In this document: piece by piece, positions 34,838 to 43,831 of the stretch
Layout: every line of letters begins with the position of its first letter
How positions within the stretch are numbered: position 1 is the first letter of the stretch
Source of the DNA: Sulfurospirillum barnesii SES-3
GTDB lineage: Bacteria > Campylobacterota > Campylobacteria > Campylobacterales > Sulfurospirillaceae
Assembly: GCF_000265295.1 (NCBI RefSeq)
Contig: NC_018002.1
Location: forward strand, 1,550,001 to 1,614,000
DNA: 64,000 nucleotides
Direction: 5' to 3'
Translations under genes and position numbers: made by a program
Notes under the pieces: generated by a model
Databases searched by the model: none
What the model was told of the DNA's origin: nothing
Seen by the model: only the letters and a program-made list of their open reading frames with translations

Positions 34838-35677
34838 TTAGTATTTCCCCACAAAACCTAAAAATTTTGCCTCAAAATCACAGCTAAGCTCTTTAAGACC
34901 CTCAAGCTCTTGAAAGCTGTACACGATTTGTTTATCAAGATGTTTTTCGATTCGATGCACCCAATCACGTTTAAAAATACCATCAAGGGGTGCTTCATAA
35001 CATTTAAACTGTTCACAAAAACCTTGAATCGTACCTTGATACACGCTTCCACCTTTTTGAACAATTGCCATCTTATCAATAAGCCCTACCAAATCACTCA
35101 TGACATGCGAGGTAATCAAAACCGTTTTCTCATTCTTAGCGATATACGCTTTTAAATAATCAATAAACAAACACCGATACCCAGCATCCAGCCCCATAGA
35201 ATAATCATCTAAGATAAGAAGCTCTGCATTTTGAGCAAATAAAGTACCTAACACCACTTGTGATTTCTGACCAAATGAGAGTGTGGAGAGTTTTTGAGCA
35301 TAATCTAACCCCATTAAATCAACCAAATCGTAAAAAACAGCTCTATCCCAATTGGGGTAAAAAGGAGCAAAAAAGCGTTCAATATACTCTATTGAGAGAT
35401 AATCAAAGCTAATAAACCCCTCATGTAAGAGTGCGATTTTTGCCTTTGCCTCATTGCTCAAATGATGCGAATCTTCACCAAAAATCAGGCATTTTCCTTT
35501 TTGAGGAACCAAATACCCCATTAAAATATTGATCAGTGTCGATTTGCCTACACCATTTTTTCCCAAAACGCCATAAACACTCCCTTTTTCAATGCAAAGA
35601 TTCAGCCCCTCATAAATGGGCTTTTTCCCATAAGCATAGTGTAGATTCGAAATCTCAATAATGCTATTTTTTCCCAC
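34838..35677 (-). CDS. ABC transporter ATP-binding subunit
   Basis: Drives the DUF4857-like permease. Walker A is GVLGKNGVGKST and Walker B LLILDDYSMGLD; the signature loop reads LSFGQKSQVVLG rather than LSGGQ. H-loop is LITSHVMSD. Start taken as GTG at 35677 with AAGGA upstream, giving 279 residues; no ATG fits. It overlaps the end of the Cys-rich gene by 14 bases. The unusual signature (SFGQK) occurs in CcmA-like and other ABC-2 exporters. Confidence 0.85.
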   Translation of the reverse strand: MGKNSIIEISNLHYAYGKKPIYEGLNLCIEKGSVYGVLGKNGVGKSTLINILMGYLVPQKGKCLIFGEDSHHLSNEAKAKIALLHEGFISFDYLSIEYIERFFAPFYPNWDRAVFYDLVDLMGLDYAQKLSTLSFGQKSQVVLGTLFAQNAELLILDDYSMGLDAGYRCLFIDYLKAYIAKNEKTVLITSHVMSDLVGLIDKMAIVQKGGSVYQGTIQGFCEQFKCYEAPLDGIFKRDWVHRIEKHLDKQIVYSFQELEGLKELSCDFEAKFLGFVGKY

Positions 35678-35783
35678 TGCAACTATCCTTACCACAACCA
35701 CATCCCTTGTTTTTAAAGAGTGTGCGATAGAGATAATACACAGCACCCAACGTAATGAGTCCTAAAAGAATGTTTTCGACCAT
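35664..35783 (-). CDS. FeoB-associated Cys-rich membrane protein (39 aa)
   Basis: A 39-residue protein: one membrane helix (ILLGLITLGAVYYLYRTLF), then a cysteine motif (KNKGCGCGKDSCSGKK). This layout matches the FeoB-associated Cys-rich membrane family that usually accompanies feoAB. AAGGA lies about 6 bases before the ATG at 35783. It overlaps both the diguanylate cyclase end and the ABC ATPase start, and is 2.4 kb from feoB instead of next to it. The cysteines may bind iron or an Fe-S cluster; function unproven. Confidence 0.75.
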   Translation of the reverse strand: MVENILLGLITLGAVYYLYRTLFKNKGCGCGKDSCSGKK

Positions 35784-36913
35784 AATTTATCCTTTTTTTC
35801 GTATTTAATACAATTGCGCCCAGCCGTCTTTGCTTCATACAAAAGGGTATCAACTCTTTTAAATAAAGCCGCTTCATCTTCCCCAATAGCATACTCAACC
35901 ACGCCAAACGAACACGTGATAAAGGGAATTTTCTCAAAAGAAAGTGCCTCAATATTTCGTCGTAATTTCTCAGCGGTGCGAATAGCACATTTAAGATGTG
36001 TCATGGGTAAGACCATCAAAAACTCTTCCCCGCCCCAACGCGCAGTAATATCACTGCTGCGTAAACTCTCTTGCAAGGTGTGTGCAACCCTTTTTAACAC
36101 CACATCCCCATAATCATGCCCATGGGTGTCATTAATACGTTTAAACGAGTCCAAATCGCATAAAATCAATGAAAAAGGTTGATAAAACCGTTTAGCATTT
36201 TCAATTAAGTCGTTCAAAGATTGTGCCAATTTTAAACGACTTGCCACCCCTGTGAGGGCATCAACAAAGGCTAGTTTTTTAGCATCTTCTTCCAAATGCA
36301 CATACTCTGACTCAATCGTCTCCTTTTTCTTACGATACATCCATGCTTCGTAGGAAGAAAATACGATCATCCCCACGGTTAAGAAGAAGACAATTGCTAA
36401 AGAGAGTATTAAATGCTCCATCTTTTGATCAAGAACATGCACATGCCGTGCATCCTTTTGAATAAAGACCCATTGCTTATCTGCAAAGGTGCCAAAAAGA
36501 GTTAATGAGGATGCATCAAAGCGATAGACATGCTCCTTTTCCCCTAGCGCCTCATACTCCGTACGTAAAAATTCTGGTAAGGTCTTAGGCGTAAAAAAAC
36601 GTATAGAAAGCGTAAAGGGCAATGTTCTCTCTAATGCTTTATTGGTACTATAAGGCGTTATTTTTTGATATTCATCAAAAAACTCTTTTTGGTTCTCGTA
36701 CATTTCATTTTCAACGACTAGGGGATTCAGCAGAGCATGCGCATCCATTTTTTTAGAAAGCTCATAAAGCATAAGCATCTCTTCGTGTGCACCACGTTGA
36801 AGTAACTGGCGTGTTTGGTATAAGGTAAATCCACCATACAAAAAGACTCCCACCATTACAAGGAAGCTAAAAAAACGATTGGAAAAGGATGAAAAGAAGT
36901 ATTTTTGTATCAC
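35762..36913 (-). CDS. Membrane-bound diguanylate cyclase 2
   Basis: A 383-residue cyclase. N-terminal helix (FFSFLVMVGVFLYGGFTLY), a periplasmic sensor of about 150 residues (DUF3365/Tll0287-like in appearance), a second helix (LILSLAIVFFLTVGMIVFSSY), then GGDEF domain with active-site GGEEF and I-site RSSD 5 residues before it. Expected to be active and product-inhibited. The start is GTG at 36913 with AGGAG close upstream. Its last bases overlap the Cys-rich small gene. Confidence 0.85.
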   Translation of the reverse strand: MIQKYFFSSFSNRFFSFLVMVGVFLYGGFTLYQTRQLLQRGAHEEMLMLYELSKKMDAHALLNPLVVENEMYENQKEFFDEYQKITPYSTNKALERTLPFTLSIRFFTPKTLPEFLRTEYEALGEKEHVYRFDASSLTLFGTFADKQWVFIQKDARHVHVLDQKMEHLILSLAIVFFLTVGMIVFSSYEAWMYRKKKETIESEYVHLEEDAKKLAFVDALTGVASRLKLAQSLNDLIENAKRFYQPFSLILCDLDSFKRINDTHGHDYGDVVLKRVAHTLQESLRSSDITARWGGEEFLMVLPMTHLKCAIRTAEKLRRNIEALSFEKIPFITCSFGVVEYAIGEDEAALFKRVDTLLYEAKTAGRNCIKYEKKDKLWSKTFF

Positions 36914-36925
36914 GGATCTCCTATA

Positions 36926-36948
36926 AAAGAGAGGGAAGCCCTCTCTTT
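36926..36948 (-). terminator. Hairpin terminator after the DUF4198 gene
   Basis: AAAGAGAGGG (36926-36935), 3-base loop, and perfect complement CCCTCTCTTT (36939-36948), located 6 bases after the DUF4198 stop and before the cyclase gene on the same strand. The tail is T-rich but short. Confidence 0.65.
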
Positions 36949-36953
36949 AGTCT

Positions 36954-37775
36954 TTATTTCATAGGTTTAGCTTCCACCCAAATGACTCCATCTTGGCTGA
37001 GTTCTTTGCCTTTGTACTCTTTATCAGGACCAACACCTAGTGCCGCAAATCCCCAAAAACCTGCTTTTGGAATTGCAAAAGTAAATTCACCGTCTTTATT
37101 GGCTTTAATGCCCATGGTGACAAACGCATCTTGAGGCGCTTTGATGCGATCTTTGCCCATGCTATTGGTTTTTAGATCCACATCTCGATTGACATACTCC
37201 ACCTCAATTTCGGCAAAGGGTACGGGTTGTCCATTGGATTTTACTACACCTGTAAAACTGCCACCTGCCCAAATCGCATAGGGTTTGGTTAAAGGCACGA
37301 TTTCGGCTTTAAGACCCAAATCTGCATCCCAATCCGTTGGCGTACCTGCCACGTTGACAATCGTTTTGGTAATTTGCTGGATGTACGCATCTTCACCTTT
37401 TTCATAATACGGAGCAGGGGTTAACACCAAAATGTGGTCACCCATCTTTTGTGCTTTATACTCAGAGGCAAAGCCCTTGCCACTGTTATGGTTACCCTTA
37501 AACGTAATCTCTTTGAGACTCGCTTTTAAATCTGTTTTTTGCTCTTTATTGATAGCAAAAAAATCTACCACAGGCGCTAGCGCTTCGCTATCGTGTTGTT
37601 TTCCCATATCCATGGTATGTTCATCCGCAAAAGGATGGGTGAAAATATGGCGTAATTCTATTTTGCCACCTTTTTCGAGTGCCATATTGGGGGTATAAAG
37701 CATTTGAAAGTGCGCTAGGGCACTTGAAGCAATCACAGAAGAGATCAACGCAACTTTTAGAAAACTCTTTGTCAT
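36954..37775 (-). CDS. DUF4198 periplasmic metal-uptake-associated protein 1
   Basis: A 273-residue exported protein of the DUF4198 family, often encoded beside nickel/cobalt or iron uptake systems. Signal peptide ends SSALAHF. The mature start HFQMLYTPN, histidine-rich HIFTHPFADEHTMDMGKQHD and C-terminal KAGFWGFAALGVGPDKEYKG are recognisable. Exposed His residues could bind metal. AAAGGAG precedes the ATG. A Fur-like site lies just upstream (37791-37810). Confidence 0.8.
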   Translation of the reverse strand: MTKSFLKVALISSVIASSALAHFQMLYTPNMALEKGGKIELRHIFTHPFADEHTMDMGKQHDSEALAPVVDFFAINKEQKTDLKASLKEITFKGNHNSGKGFASEYKAQKMGDHILVLTPAPYYEKGEDAYIQQITKTIVNVAGTPTDWDADLGLKAEIVPLTKPYAIWAGGSFTGVVKSNGQPVPFAEIEVEYVNRDVDLKTNSMGKDRIKAPQDAFVTMGIKANKDGEFTFAIPKAGFWGFAALGVGPDKEYKGKELSQDGVIWVEAKPMK

Positions 37776-37790
37776 AAAAACTCCTTTATA

Positions 37791-37810
37791 ATGTTAATAA
37801 TTACTATCAT
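37791..37810 (-). promoter_or_regulatory. Fur-like site upstream of the DUF4198 gene
   Basis: Minus strand reads ATGATAGTAATTATTAACAT. Its first 14 bases (ATGATAGTAATTAT) are identical to those of the composite site at 25655-25668 near the porin operon. It lies 15 bases before the DUF4198 ATG. Confidence 0.5.
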
Positions 37811-37820
37811 GTTTTTAGAT

Positions 37821-37848
37821 AAAAATAAAAAGCCCTATTAAAGAGCTT
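37821..37848 (-). terminator. Terminator of the feoAB transcript
   Basis: Minus strand: AAGCTC, a 7-base loop, GGGCTT (one G-U pair), then a T-rich tract (TTTATTTTTAT). It stands 5 bases after the stop of the small periplasmic gene at 37854. Confidence 0.55.
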
Positions 37849-37853
37849 TAAGA

Positions 37854-38156
37854 CTACTGAGCAATATCCTTGCCATTAATAACAACTTGATGCCCCTCCC
37901 CCGCATTAAAGATAGCGGTGTAAGTACCTGTTGGCTTTTTAAAGGTAAATTCACTGTTTTTACTCATTTTATCTTTAATCAGTACCTTACCATCTTGCTC
38001 CACACGAAATTCAACACCACTGGCACTACTGCCATCACTAAAACCGCCCTCGCACGTAATCGTACCATCGCCATTATCAAAACAATTCATAATCGCAGAG
38101 TGCGCCAACAAAGAACTTGCCGCAACTAAAAGACCAAATACACTTTTTCGAAACAT
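37854..38156 (-). CDS. Small periplasmic protein downstream of feoB (paralogue A)
   Basis: A 100-residue exported protein. Signal peptide (SVFGLLVAASSLLAHS) precedes a compact beta domain with two cysteines in MNCFDNGDGTITCEGGFSDG. ATG at 38156 with AAGGAG is clear. A paralogue at 43489 shares the signature D-x-T-I-T-C-E-x-G-F-S-D-G-S-S-A and the layout, with the closing F-x-F/E-I-T-F-K-K-P strand. It lies 19 bases after feoB. Binding of a metal or ferric chelate is plausible; I know no named family. Confidence 0.75.
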   Translation of the reverse strand: MFRKSVFGLLVAASSLLAHSAIMNCFDNGDGTITCEGGFSDGSSASGVEFRVEQDGKVLIKDKMSKNSEFTFKKPTGTYTAIFNAGEGHQVVINGKDIAQ

Positions 38157-38175
38157 TTTTTCTCCTTTATAAAGT

Positions 38176-40635
38176 TTACTTTCTAAATCCACCAAACCAT
38201 CCGTTTTGACGGTTTGGCATCAAGCCTAAGAACAAGGCTAAAAAGACAATCGCTACATAAAAATAGCTCATCGCCTCAACGCCACTCCAACCCGCTACAG
38301 AGCCAAAAGAGAAGATAAATGAAGAGATAATAATGCCTAAAGTAATCGGAAATAAAATGGCAAAAAGCATCCATTTATAACTATTAGCCTGCATCTTTAC
38401 CACAATCATCGTAGCAATACACGGTGGTGTTAAAACCATAAAAATAATAATAGCAACAGCATGCAGTGGACTGTAACCACTGTTTTCATACATGGCCTCT
38501 TCCGCACGTTTAGAATCTGCTTTGTTATTTTCATAGAGTGAACCTAAGGTGGCAACGGCACTCTCACGTGCTGCAAAGGAGCTTAAAAATGCCACATTTA
38601 TCTTCCAATCAAACCCTGCAAATTGCGTAATAGGCTCCATGGAATGTCCTAGCATACCTAGAAAACTGTTTTCAATCTTTTCATTTTTAATTTGACGCAA
38701 TAAATCTTTTCGAACATTTGAAAGCGTACGTAATGCAGTGTTGATAATTTTTGCATCTTTGTCATTTTCTGGTTTTACAAAACGAAAAAGATTTTCATCG
38801 TTTCGCATAAAGGCTTCATCCACATTTTTAGCACCCTCACTTCCTGAGACAACCATACGTTTTGCTTTGTAATTATCATAATAATTCACCAATGCAGAGA
38901 CTTTCTCTTTGCTATCAACCATGGTATAGTAAGACGATTTTGCAACTTTACGATCAAAATCACTTAATGCGGTTTGAACTTTTTCATTGTATGAAGCTTG
39001 CCCCTCTTGGCTTAGTCCTGGAAACTGCAACATCGCAAATAAAATAATCGCTACGGCTAAAACAATGGTCACTACTTTTTTAATGTAAACCCAAACCCTT
39101 TGCGCTGCACGAATAATCACTCCTTTAAACGTAGGCAAATGATACGGCGGTAACTCCATCACAAAAGGCGCTGTTTCTCTGGTTTTTAAAACCGTACTGG
39201 TTAAAAGTTTGGAGACAATCAGTGCAATAAAAAGAGTGACTGTTGAGATATAAAACATCATCAAACCCATCTCTTCTTTAAAAAATGCCCCCAAAATGAG
39301 AGTATAAAAAGGGACTTTTGCCAAACAATTCATATAAGGAACCGCTAAAATCGTAGCCATTCTCGCTCGCTCATCAGCAATGCCTTTGGTCGACATCACG
39401 CCTGGAACGGCACATCCACCGACCATCGCTCCACCTAATACCAAAGGAAGGGTGGATTGTCCATGAAGCCCAAATTTTTTAAAGACTTTGTCTAAAATAA
39501 ACGCAAGGCGTGGCATATAGCCAACATCTTCCATAATCGCAATGAGTGCAAAGAGGATAAAAAAGATAGGAATATAATTAATCAAAGCATTGGCACTATT
39601 GACCATCCAAATCGATAAGTCCGTTATCATAGGAACGTCAATCAAATCAGGCTCAGGTAAAATATCAATCACCACATTTTTAAACATAGCCAAAAGTGGC
39701 CACGTATAATCGGTCAATTTATACCCATAGACGATGGAAAGCTCATAGACTAAAAACATCACCAACAATAAAATAGGAAAAGCTAGCCAACGGTTTAAAA
39801 CAATTTTATCCACCTTGTCGGTTAAGGTCTCTTCATGCAGTTTGGTTACTTTAACGCATTTATGAAAAATCAAATCCGCAGAATCGTAACGAATAGCTGC
39901 TAAAAATGCACCAATATCTTTATCATACGTTTGGTGAAAACGCTCCTCGCATCGTTGCGCTTTTTCTTGAATATAGGTAAACTCATCCCCTAATTTTTCA
40001 ACTAGCGCTTTATCTTCTTCTAAAATTTTAATCGCCATCCAACGCCTGTTTAAACGTACATCGGCATGGATAAGCTCTGTTTCAATTTCTTGAATGGAAG
40101 ATTCTAACTCCTCATAATTCATTTTAAAATTTTGATACTGCTCTTTTTGGTGATACGTTGCAACAATCGCTTGCATAATCGCCTCACCACCCTCGCCTTT
40201 TGCTCCACTCGCACAGACCACAGGTACCCCTAGCATCTCTTCTATTTTTTGATGGTCTATGTAAATTCCCCTACGGCTTGCCACATCCATCATGTTTAAG
40301 ACAATGACCACAGGAATACCAATTTCAAGAAGCTGAAAGGTTAAATACAAATGGCGTTTGATGTTAGAAGCATCCACTATGTTTACAATAATATCAGGCG
40401 ACTCATCGTACAAAAACTCTTTAGAGACACGCTCTTCTAGTGAGTAGGAGCTAAAAGAGTAGGTTCCAGGCAAATCAACCATTTCAATTTTTTCATTTTG
40501 GTAGTCAAAGCGCCCTACTTTCTTATCAACGGTAACCCCTGGATAGTTAGCGACATGCTGATGAATACCGCTTACAAGGTTAAAAATAGTTGATTTTCCA
40601 CAGTTTGGCTGACCCGCAAGTGCTACTTTGATCAT
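38176..40635 (-). CDS. feoB: FeoB ferrous iron transporter
   Basis: Inner-membrane Fe(II) permease of 819 residues. The N-terminal G-protein domain has GQPNCGKST (G1), VDLPGTYSF (G3) and LNMMD (G4), followed by a helical regulatory region. The C-terminal membrane part holds the Gate motifs VGGCAVPGVMSTKG and LSSFAARESAVATLGSLY, with PPCIAT late in the protein. A roughly 60-residue charged insertion (ENDKDAKIINTALRTLSNVR) lies between membrane segments, making it longer than the 773-residue E. coli protein. The ATG overlaps feoA (ATGA). Confidence 0.97.
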   Translation of the reverse strand: MIKVALAGQPNCGKSTIFNLVSGIHQHVANYPGVTVDKKVGRFDYQNEKIEMVDLPGTYSFSSYSLEERVSKEFLYDESPDIIVNIVDASNIKRHLYLTFQLLEIGIPVVIVLNMMDVASRRGIYIDHQKIEEMLGVPVVCASGAKGEGGEAIMQAIVATYHQKEQYQNFKMNYEELESSIQEIETELIHADVRLNRRWMAIKILEEDKALVEKLGDEFTYIQEKAQRCEERFHQTYDKDIGAFLAAIRYDSADLIFHKCVKVTKLHEETLTDKVDKIVLNRWLAFPILLLVMFLVYELSIVYGYKLTDYTWPLLAMFKNVVIDILPEPDLIDVPMITDLSIWMVNSANALINYIPIFFILFALIAIMEDVGYMPRLAFILDKVFKKFGLHGQSTLPLVLGGAMVGGCAVPGVMSTKGIADERARMATILAVPYMNCLAKVPFYTLILGAFFKEEMGLMMFYISTVTLFIALIVSKLLTSTVLKTRETAPFVMELPPYHLPTFKGVIIRAAQRVWVYIKKVVTIVLAVAIILFAMLQFPGLSQEGQASYNEKVQTALSDFDRKVAKSSYYTMVDSKEKVSALVNYYDNYKAKRMVVSGSEGAKNVDEAFMRNDENLFRFVKPENDKDAKIINTALRTLSNVRKDLLRQIKNEKIENSFLGMLGHSMEPITQFAGFDWKINVAFLSSFAARESAVATLGSLYENNKADSKRAEEAMYENSGYSPLHAVAIIIFMVLTPPCIATMIVVKMQANSYKWMLFAILFPITLGIIISSFIFSFGSVAGWSGVEAMSYFYVAIVFLALFLGLMPNRQNGWFGGFRK

Positions 40636-40856
40636 AACACCTCCACCTCTAAAAGGCTGGCTTCACTGCGTCTTAAACTCACAAGATAATTTTGGATGCG
40701 TAATTCCATAGGATCATACAAAGGTGCTTCTCTTACTACTTCAATACTCGCCCCAAAAATAAACCCCATATCTAATAATTTTTGCTTCAATTTTCCCATA
40801 CTATGTATGGTAATCAACTTGCACTTTTGTCCTTTTCTAAGCTCACCCAAATGCAT
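40632..40856 (-). CDS. feoA: FeoA ferrous iron transport accessory protein
   Basis: A 74-residue SH3-like protein that supports FeoB. Typical residues are LRKGQKCKLITIHSMGKLKQKLLDMGF and the closing YLVSLRRSEASLLEVEVL. AAGGAAAG precedes the ATG and its stop overlaps feoB. Confidence 0.93.
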   Translation of the reverse strand: MHLGELRKGQKCKLITIHSMGKLKQKLLDMGFIFGASIEVVREAPLYDPMELRIQNYLVSLRRSEASLLEVEVL

Positions 40857-40906
40857 GTTCTTTCCTTAAATTTAATTCAGGAATGATAGAGCAACTTGAC
40901 TTAAAA

Positions 40907-40931
40907 GAAAATAACTTTGATAGTTGTTTTC
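40907..40931 (-). terminator. Hairpin between the Spy-like gene and feoA
   Basis: Minus strand: GAAAACAACT, 5-base loop, AGTTATTTTC (one G-U pair in RNA), then TTTT. It lies 47 bases after the Spy-like stop and 51 bases before feoA, so it may terminate the upstream transcript or act as an attenuator for feoAB. Confidence 0.55.
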
Positions 40932-40977
40932 AATTAGAAAGTGCTTATTCTCTGTGCAATGCATCACAATTTTACTT

Positions 40978-41388
40978 TTAACGCTCACTCAATGCTAAAT
41001 AACGTTGCCACTGTTCAGGCGTTAAAATGGCTTGAAAGGCTTTGTATGCGTCTATTTTAATATCCATTGCCTCTCGTTTAATGCTTGCGATTTTATCGAG
41101 ATAAGAAGAGACCTCTTCTTTGGATTTGCCTTGTTTTAAGAGTTTTTGCACTCGTTTTTCCAGACCAAAGGCTTCGTTGATTTTGGATTGATAGGTCTCA
41201 TGCATAATGGGTCTTACCTCTTTAGAAATACGAATCACCTGATCGCCACTGAGCTCCAACGCCCCACTCTTAATCGCACCACCAGGCATCTCCAACGTGA
41301 TTAAATCATGAATAATAAACGCTTGATTCTTCCCCTCTGCCATCAAAGAGATACAAACACACAGCATGGCTAAAACAATTTTTTTCAT
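40978..41388 (-). CDS. Periplasmic Spy/CpxP-like helical protein
   Basis: A 136-residue exported protein. Signal peptide (IVLAMLCVCISLMAEG) is followed by an all-helical domain with the LTPEQWQRY ending of Spy/CpxP LTxxQ-type proteins and a coiled-coil-like KVQKLLKQGKSKEEV stretch. Such proteins bind metals or misfolded proteins in the periplasm. It lies 8 bases after the TonB receptor gene, so it is probably in that transcript. AGGAG precedes the ATG. Confidence 0.7.
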   Translation of the reverse strand: MKKIVLAMLCVCISLMAEGKNQAFIIHDLITLEMPGGAIKSGALELSGDQVIRISKEVRPIMHETYQSKINEAFGLEKRVQKLLKQGKSKEEVSSYLDKIASIKREAMDIKIDAYKAFQAILTPEQWQRYLALSER

Positions 41389-41396
41389 TTTCTCTC

Positions 41397-43457
41397 CTAA
41401 AATTTATAATTAAAGCCTACATAATAAGCAAATTCAGGCAACAAACCTAAGTAATCAGGGGTTCTCTTTTCAAACACATTATCCACGCCTGCAAACACAT
41501 CGGTGTTTTTGAAAAGCTCCCTAGCAATCACTTTCACATTGGTTACACTAAAACCTCCCACATCCTCTCCATCAATGCCCTCTTGCTCACCAATGTATTT
41601 GGTGGTTGAGCGAAACTCAAGGTTTTTAATAGGTGTATAGCGAAGGCTCAGGCTTGCTATACGTTTTGGCACGTCTGAGAGTTTGGTATGTTCTGTTTTA
41701 TTTTGAGCATCTTGGTAGGTATAGCCTAATTGAAGCCAGACATTTTCGTGCAATCCCACATCAAAGGTAGCCTCGACCCCTTTAATTTCACTGTCGCTAA
41801 TGTTTTCAAAGGTGTTATAGTTAGAACCACCTGTTGTGTATGAGACTTGGGAGATTCGATCATCAATAGTGGTAGTAAAAGCTGCCACATCGAACATCCA
41901 GCTATCGCCGTGTGTTAAAAAGCCTATTTCAAAGGTTTCACTTGTTTCAGACTTTAAGTCGTATTGCGAGCTCTTTCCCGCACTCGTATCAATCACGGTT
42001 GCGCCTAACATTTTTCTGCCATTAGGGTTGGTTTGATTGACATAGAGTTCTCTATCATCAGGACTTCGAAACCCTTGCGCATAACTGGCTCTCAGTTTTA
42101 AACACTCCAAAAGGTCATACGTTGCCCCAACGCTCAATGAAGTCTCTTCTTCATGCGTAGAGGTTCTATCGTATCGTACACCATAAACAAAATGGAGCTT
42201 TTCAAAAGGCGTATATTCGTGTTGGACAAAAGCCCCTGTATAAGTTCTATCATCCACATTATATGCGGTAGATGTGGCATCATGGATGCGATGCTCCGCT
42301 CCTGTAATAATGCGGTTATTTTGATCCAGCGTCCATGTAAGTTGGGCATCATTGGTGAGGTACTCTAAGGTCGAGACATTCAGACTGGATTTGGAAGCTT
42401 CTTTGGAAGCGTAGCCTAATTCACTCCACAAAGGGGTATAGACTTTTCTATCTTTTTCATACCGAGAGTAGGCAAGATTGTAGGTGAGTTTAAGCGTCTC
42501 ACTGGGATGATAATCAAACCCTGTGGCAATATTAAAACGCTCATTATCATCGTATTGGTGCGCTGGAATATACTTTGCCATAATGGTATTGCCAGCATTT
42601 TTATAGTTGGTTGCATAGCTTTCACTCACATAAAGCCCATCTTTTTTCTCTTTAAGATAGGACGCTTCAATATAGGCGCTAAAAAAATCACCAAAATCGT
42701 ACGCTAAAGAGCCACCCACGTTTTTCGTTTCTAAATTATCGGTGTAGTCGTTGCTTATTGTGTAACTGTTTGAAAGATTATTTCGTAACGTAACAAAAGG
42801 GGATGCACCTACTCCTGTGAGAGTGGAAGGAGACTTTTCGACGCCTCCTTGCATCACTTTGACATCGGTGCTTTTTGACTTAGAGTAAGCATCACGGTTA
42901 AGATAGTTGGCATAAAACGTGTAGGAGAGTTTATTGATCCTACCTGAAACAAAGGTGTCCACACTCTCTTTATCTTTGCCACCAATTACTTGCACATTGC
43001 CACTCACATCCTCATTGGAGGGTTTTTTGGTAATGATATTAATCACCCCACCCATGGCATCACTGCCATAAAGCAAACTAGAACTTCCCTTTAAAACCTC
43101 AATGCGTTCAATCATTCCAGCTGGAATTCGCTCTAGCTCATAGGTTTTTGCAAACTCACCATTGACCCGTTTGCCATCTATGAGCAAGAGCGTATCAGAA
43201 TGCCCCATACCTCGAATGCTTATCGTTTTACCTGAGGGCGCAACGTATACGAAAGGGGTTGCATTTAACACTTCTGAGAGATTACTCGCCCCTGAGTTTT
43301 CAATCTCTTCGGAGTTGATAACCTCAACGTGTGTCGTCTGTTCACTCACACTCTTTTCACTCTTCGTACCAATGGTGACAATTTCATCCAAAAAATGTAC
43401 CTCATTGGCATACAAAGCCACACTGGCAATCAAACTTCCTATAAAGTATCTTTGCAT
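41397..43457 (-). CDS. TonB-dependent outer-membrane receptor 2
   Basis: A 686-residue receptor. Signal peptide (FIGSLIASVALYANE) and TonB box-like LDEIVTIGT are followed by a plug (LSEVLNATPFVYVAPSGKTISIRGMGHSD split regions; LLYGSDAMGGVINIITKKP) and a barrel ending YYVGFNYKF. The plug resembles catecholate/ferric-citrate-type CirA/FepA relatives. ATG at 43457 with GGAGG 8 bases before it is used. A TTTACATGTAAA palindrome sits directly before that ribosome site (43474). Confidence 0.87.
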   Translation of the reverse strand: MQRYFIGSLIASVALYANEVHFLDEIVTIGTKSEKSVSEQTTHVEVINSEEIENSGASNLSEVLNATPFVYVAPSGKTISIRGMGHSDTLLLIDGKRVNGEFAKTYELERIPAGMIERIEVLKGSSSLLYGSDAMGGVINIITKKPSNEDVSGNVQVIGGKDKESVDTFVSGRINKLSYTFYANYLNRDAYSKSKSTDVKVMQGGVEKSPSTLTGVGASPFVTLRNNLSNSYTISNDYTDNLETKNVGGSLAYDFGDFFSAYIEASYLKEKKDGLYVSESYATNYKNAGNTIMAKYIPAHQYDDNERFNIATGFDYHPSETLKLTYNLAYSRYEKDRKVYTPLWSELGYASKEASKSSLNVSTLEYLTNDAQLTWTLDQNNRIITGAEHRIHDATSTAYNVDDRTYTGAFVQHEYTPFEKLHFVYGVRYDRTSTHEEETSLSVGATYDLLECLKLRASYAQGFRSPDDRELYVNQTNPNGRKMLGATVIDTSAGKSSQYDLKSETSETFEIGFLTHGDSWMFDVAAFTTTIDDRISQVSYTTGGSNYNTFENISDSEIKGVEATFDVGLHENVWLQLGYTYQDAQNKTEHTKLSDVPKRIASLSLRYTPIKNLEFRSTTKYIGEQEGIDGEDVGGFSVTNVKVIARELFKNTDVFAGVDNVFEKRTPDYLGLLPEFAYYVGFNYKF

Positions 43458-43488
43458 TACGTACACCTCCTTTTTACATGTAAAGCGA

Positions 43489-43797
43489 TTATTTCAAAAT
43501 GGAGCGACTAGGAATGCTCAAACTATGCCCATCGCCACCATCAAGCAGGGCGGTGTATTCTCCTTGTGGCTTTTTAAAGGTAATCTCACTGTTCTCATCA
43601 AATTTTTTCTCAAAAACCACCTTTCCCTCTTGCACCACTTTAAACATCACTCCTGCCGCACTAGAGCCATCACTAAATCCCGCTTCGCAGGTAATCGTTG
43701 CATCCGCATTTTCCATGCAACTCATAAGCGCTGTGTGCGCAAACAAAGAATTTCCTAAAAGGCTCATTAATCCTATAACAACGACACTTTTTTTCAT
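43489..43797 (-). CDS. Small periplasmic protein before a TonB receptor (paralogue B)
   Basis: A 102-residue exported protein paralogous to the one at 37854. Signal peptide (SVVVIGLMSLLGNSLFAH) precedes MSCMENADATITCEAGFSDG and FKKPQGEYTALLDGGDGHSL. The conserved pair of cysteines and the GFSDGSSA block are the same in both. ATG at 43797 with GGAG is chosen; a longer frame upstream would run through the terminator. Located 31 bases before the TonB receptor gene. Confidence 0.75.
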   Translation of the reverse strand: MKKSVVVIGLMSLLGNSLFAHTALMSCMENADATITCEAGFSDGSSAAGVMFKVVQEGKVVFEKKFDENSEITFKKPQGEYTALLDGGDGHSLSIPSRSILK

Positions 43798-43831
43798 TTT
43801 TTTTCTCCAAAATATCTTTACATGTAAAAAG

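Noticed and set aside
33655-43473. A 9.8-kb stretch without the iterated palindrome as a sign of horizontal transfer
   Set aside because: With a mean spacing near 2 kb, a gap this long somewhere among 32 intervals has a chance of about 1 in 5; codon style and feoAB content look native.
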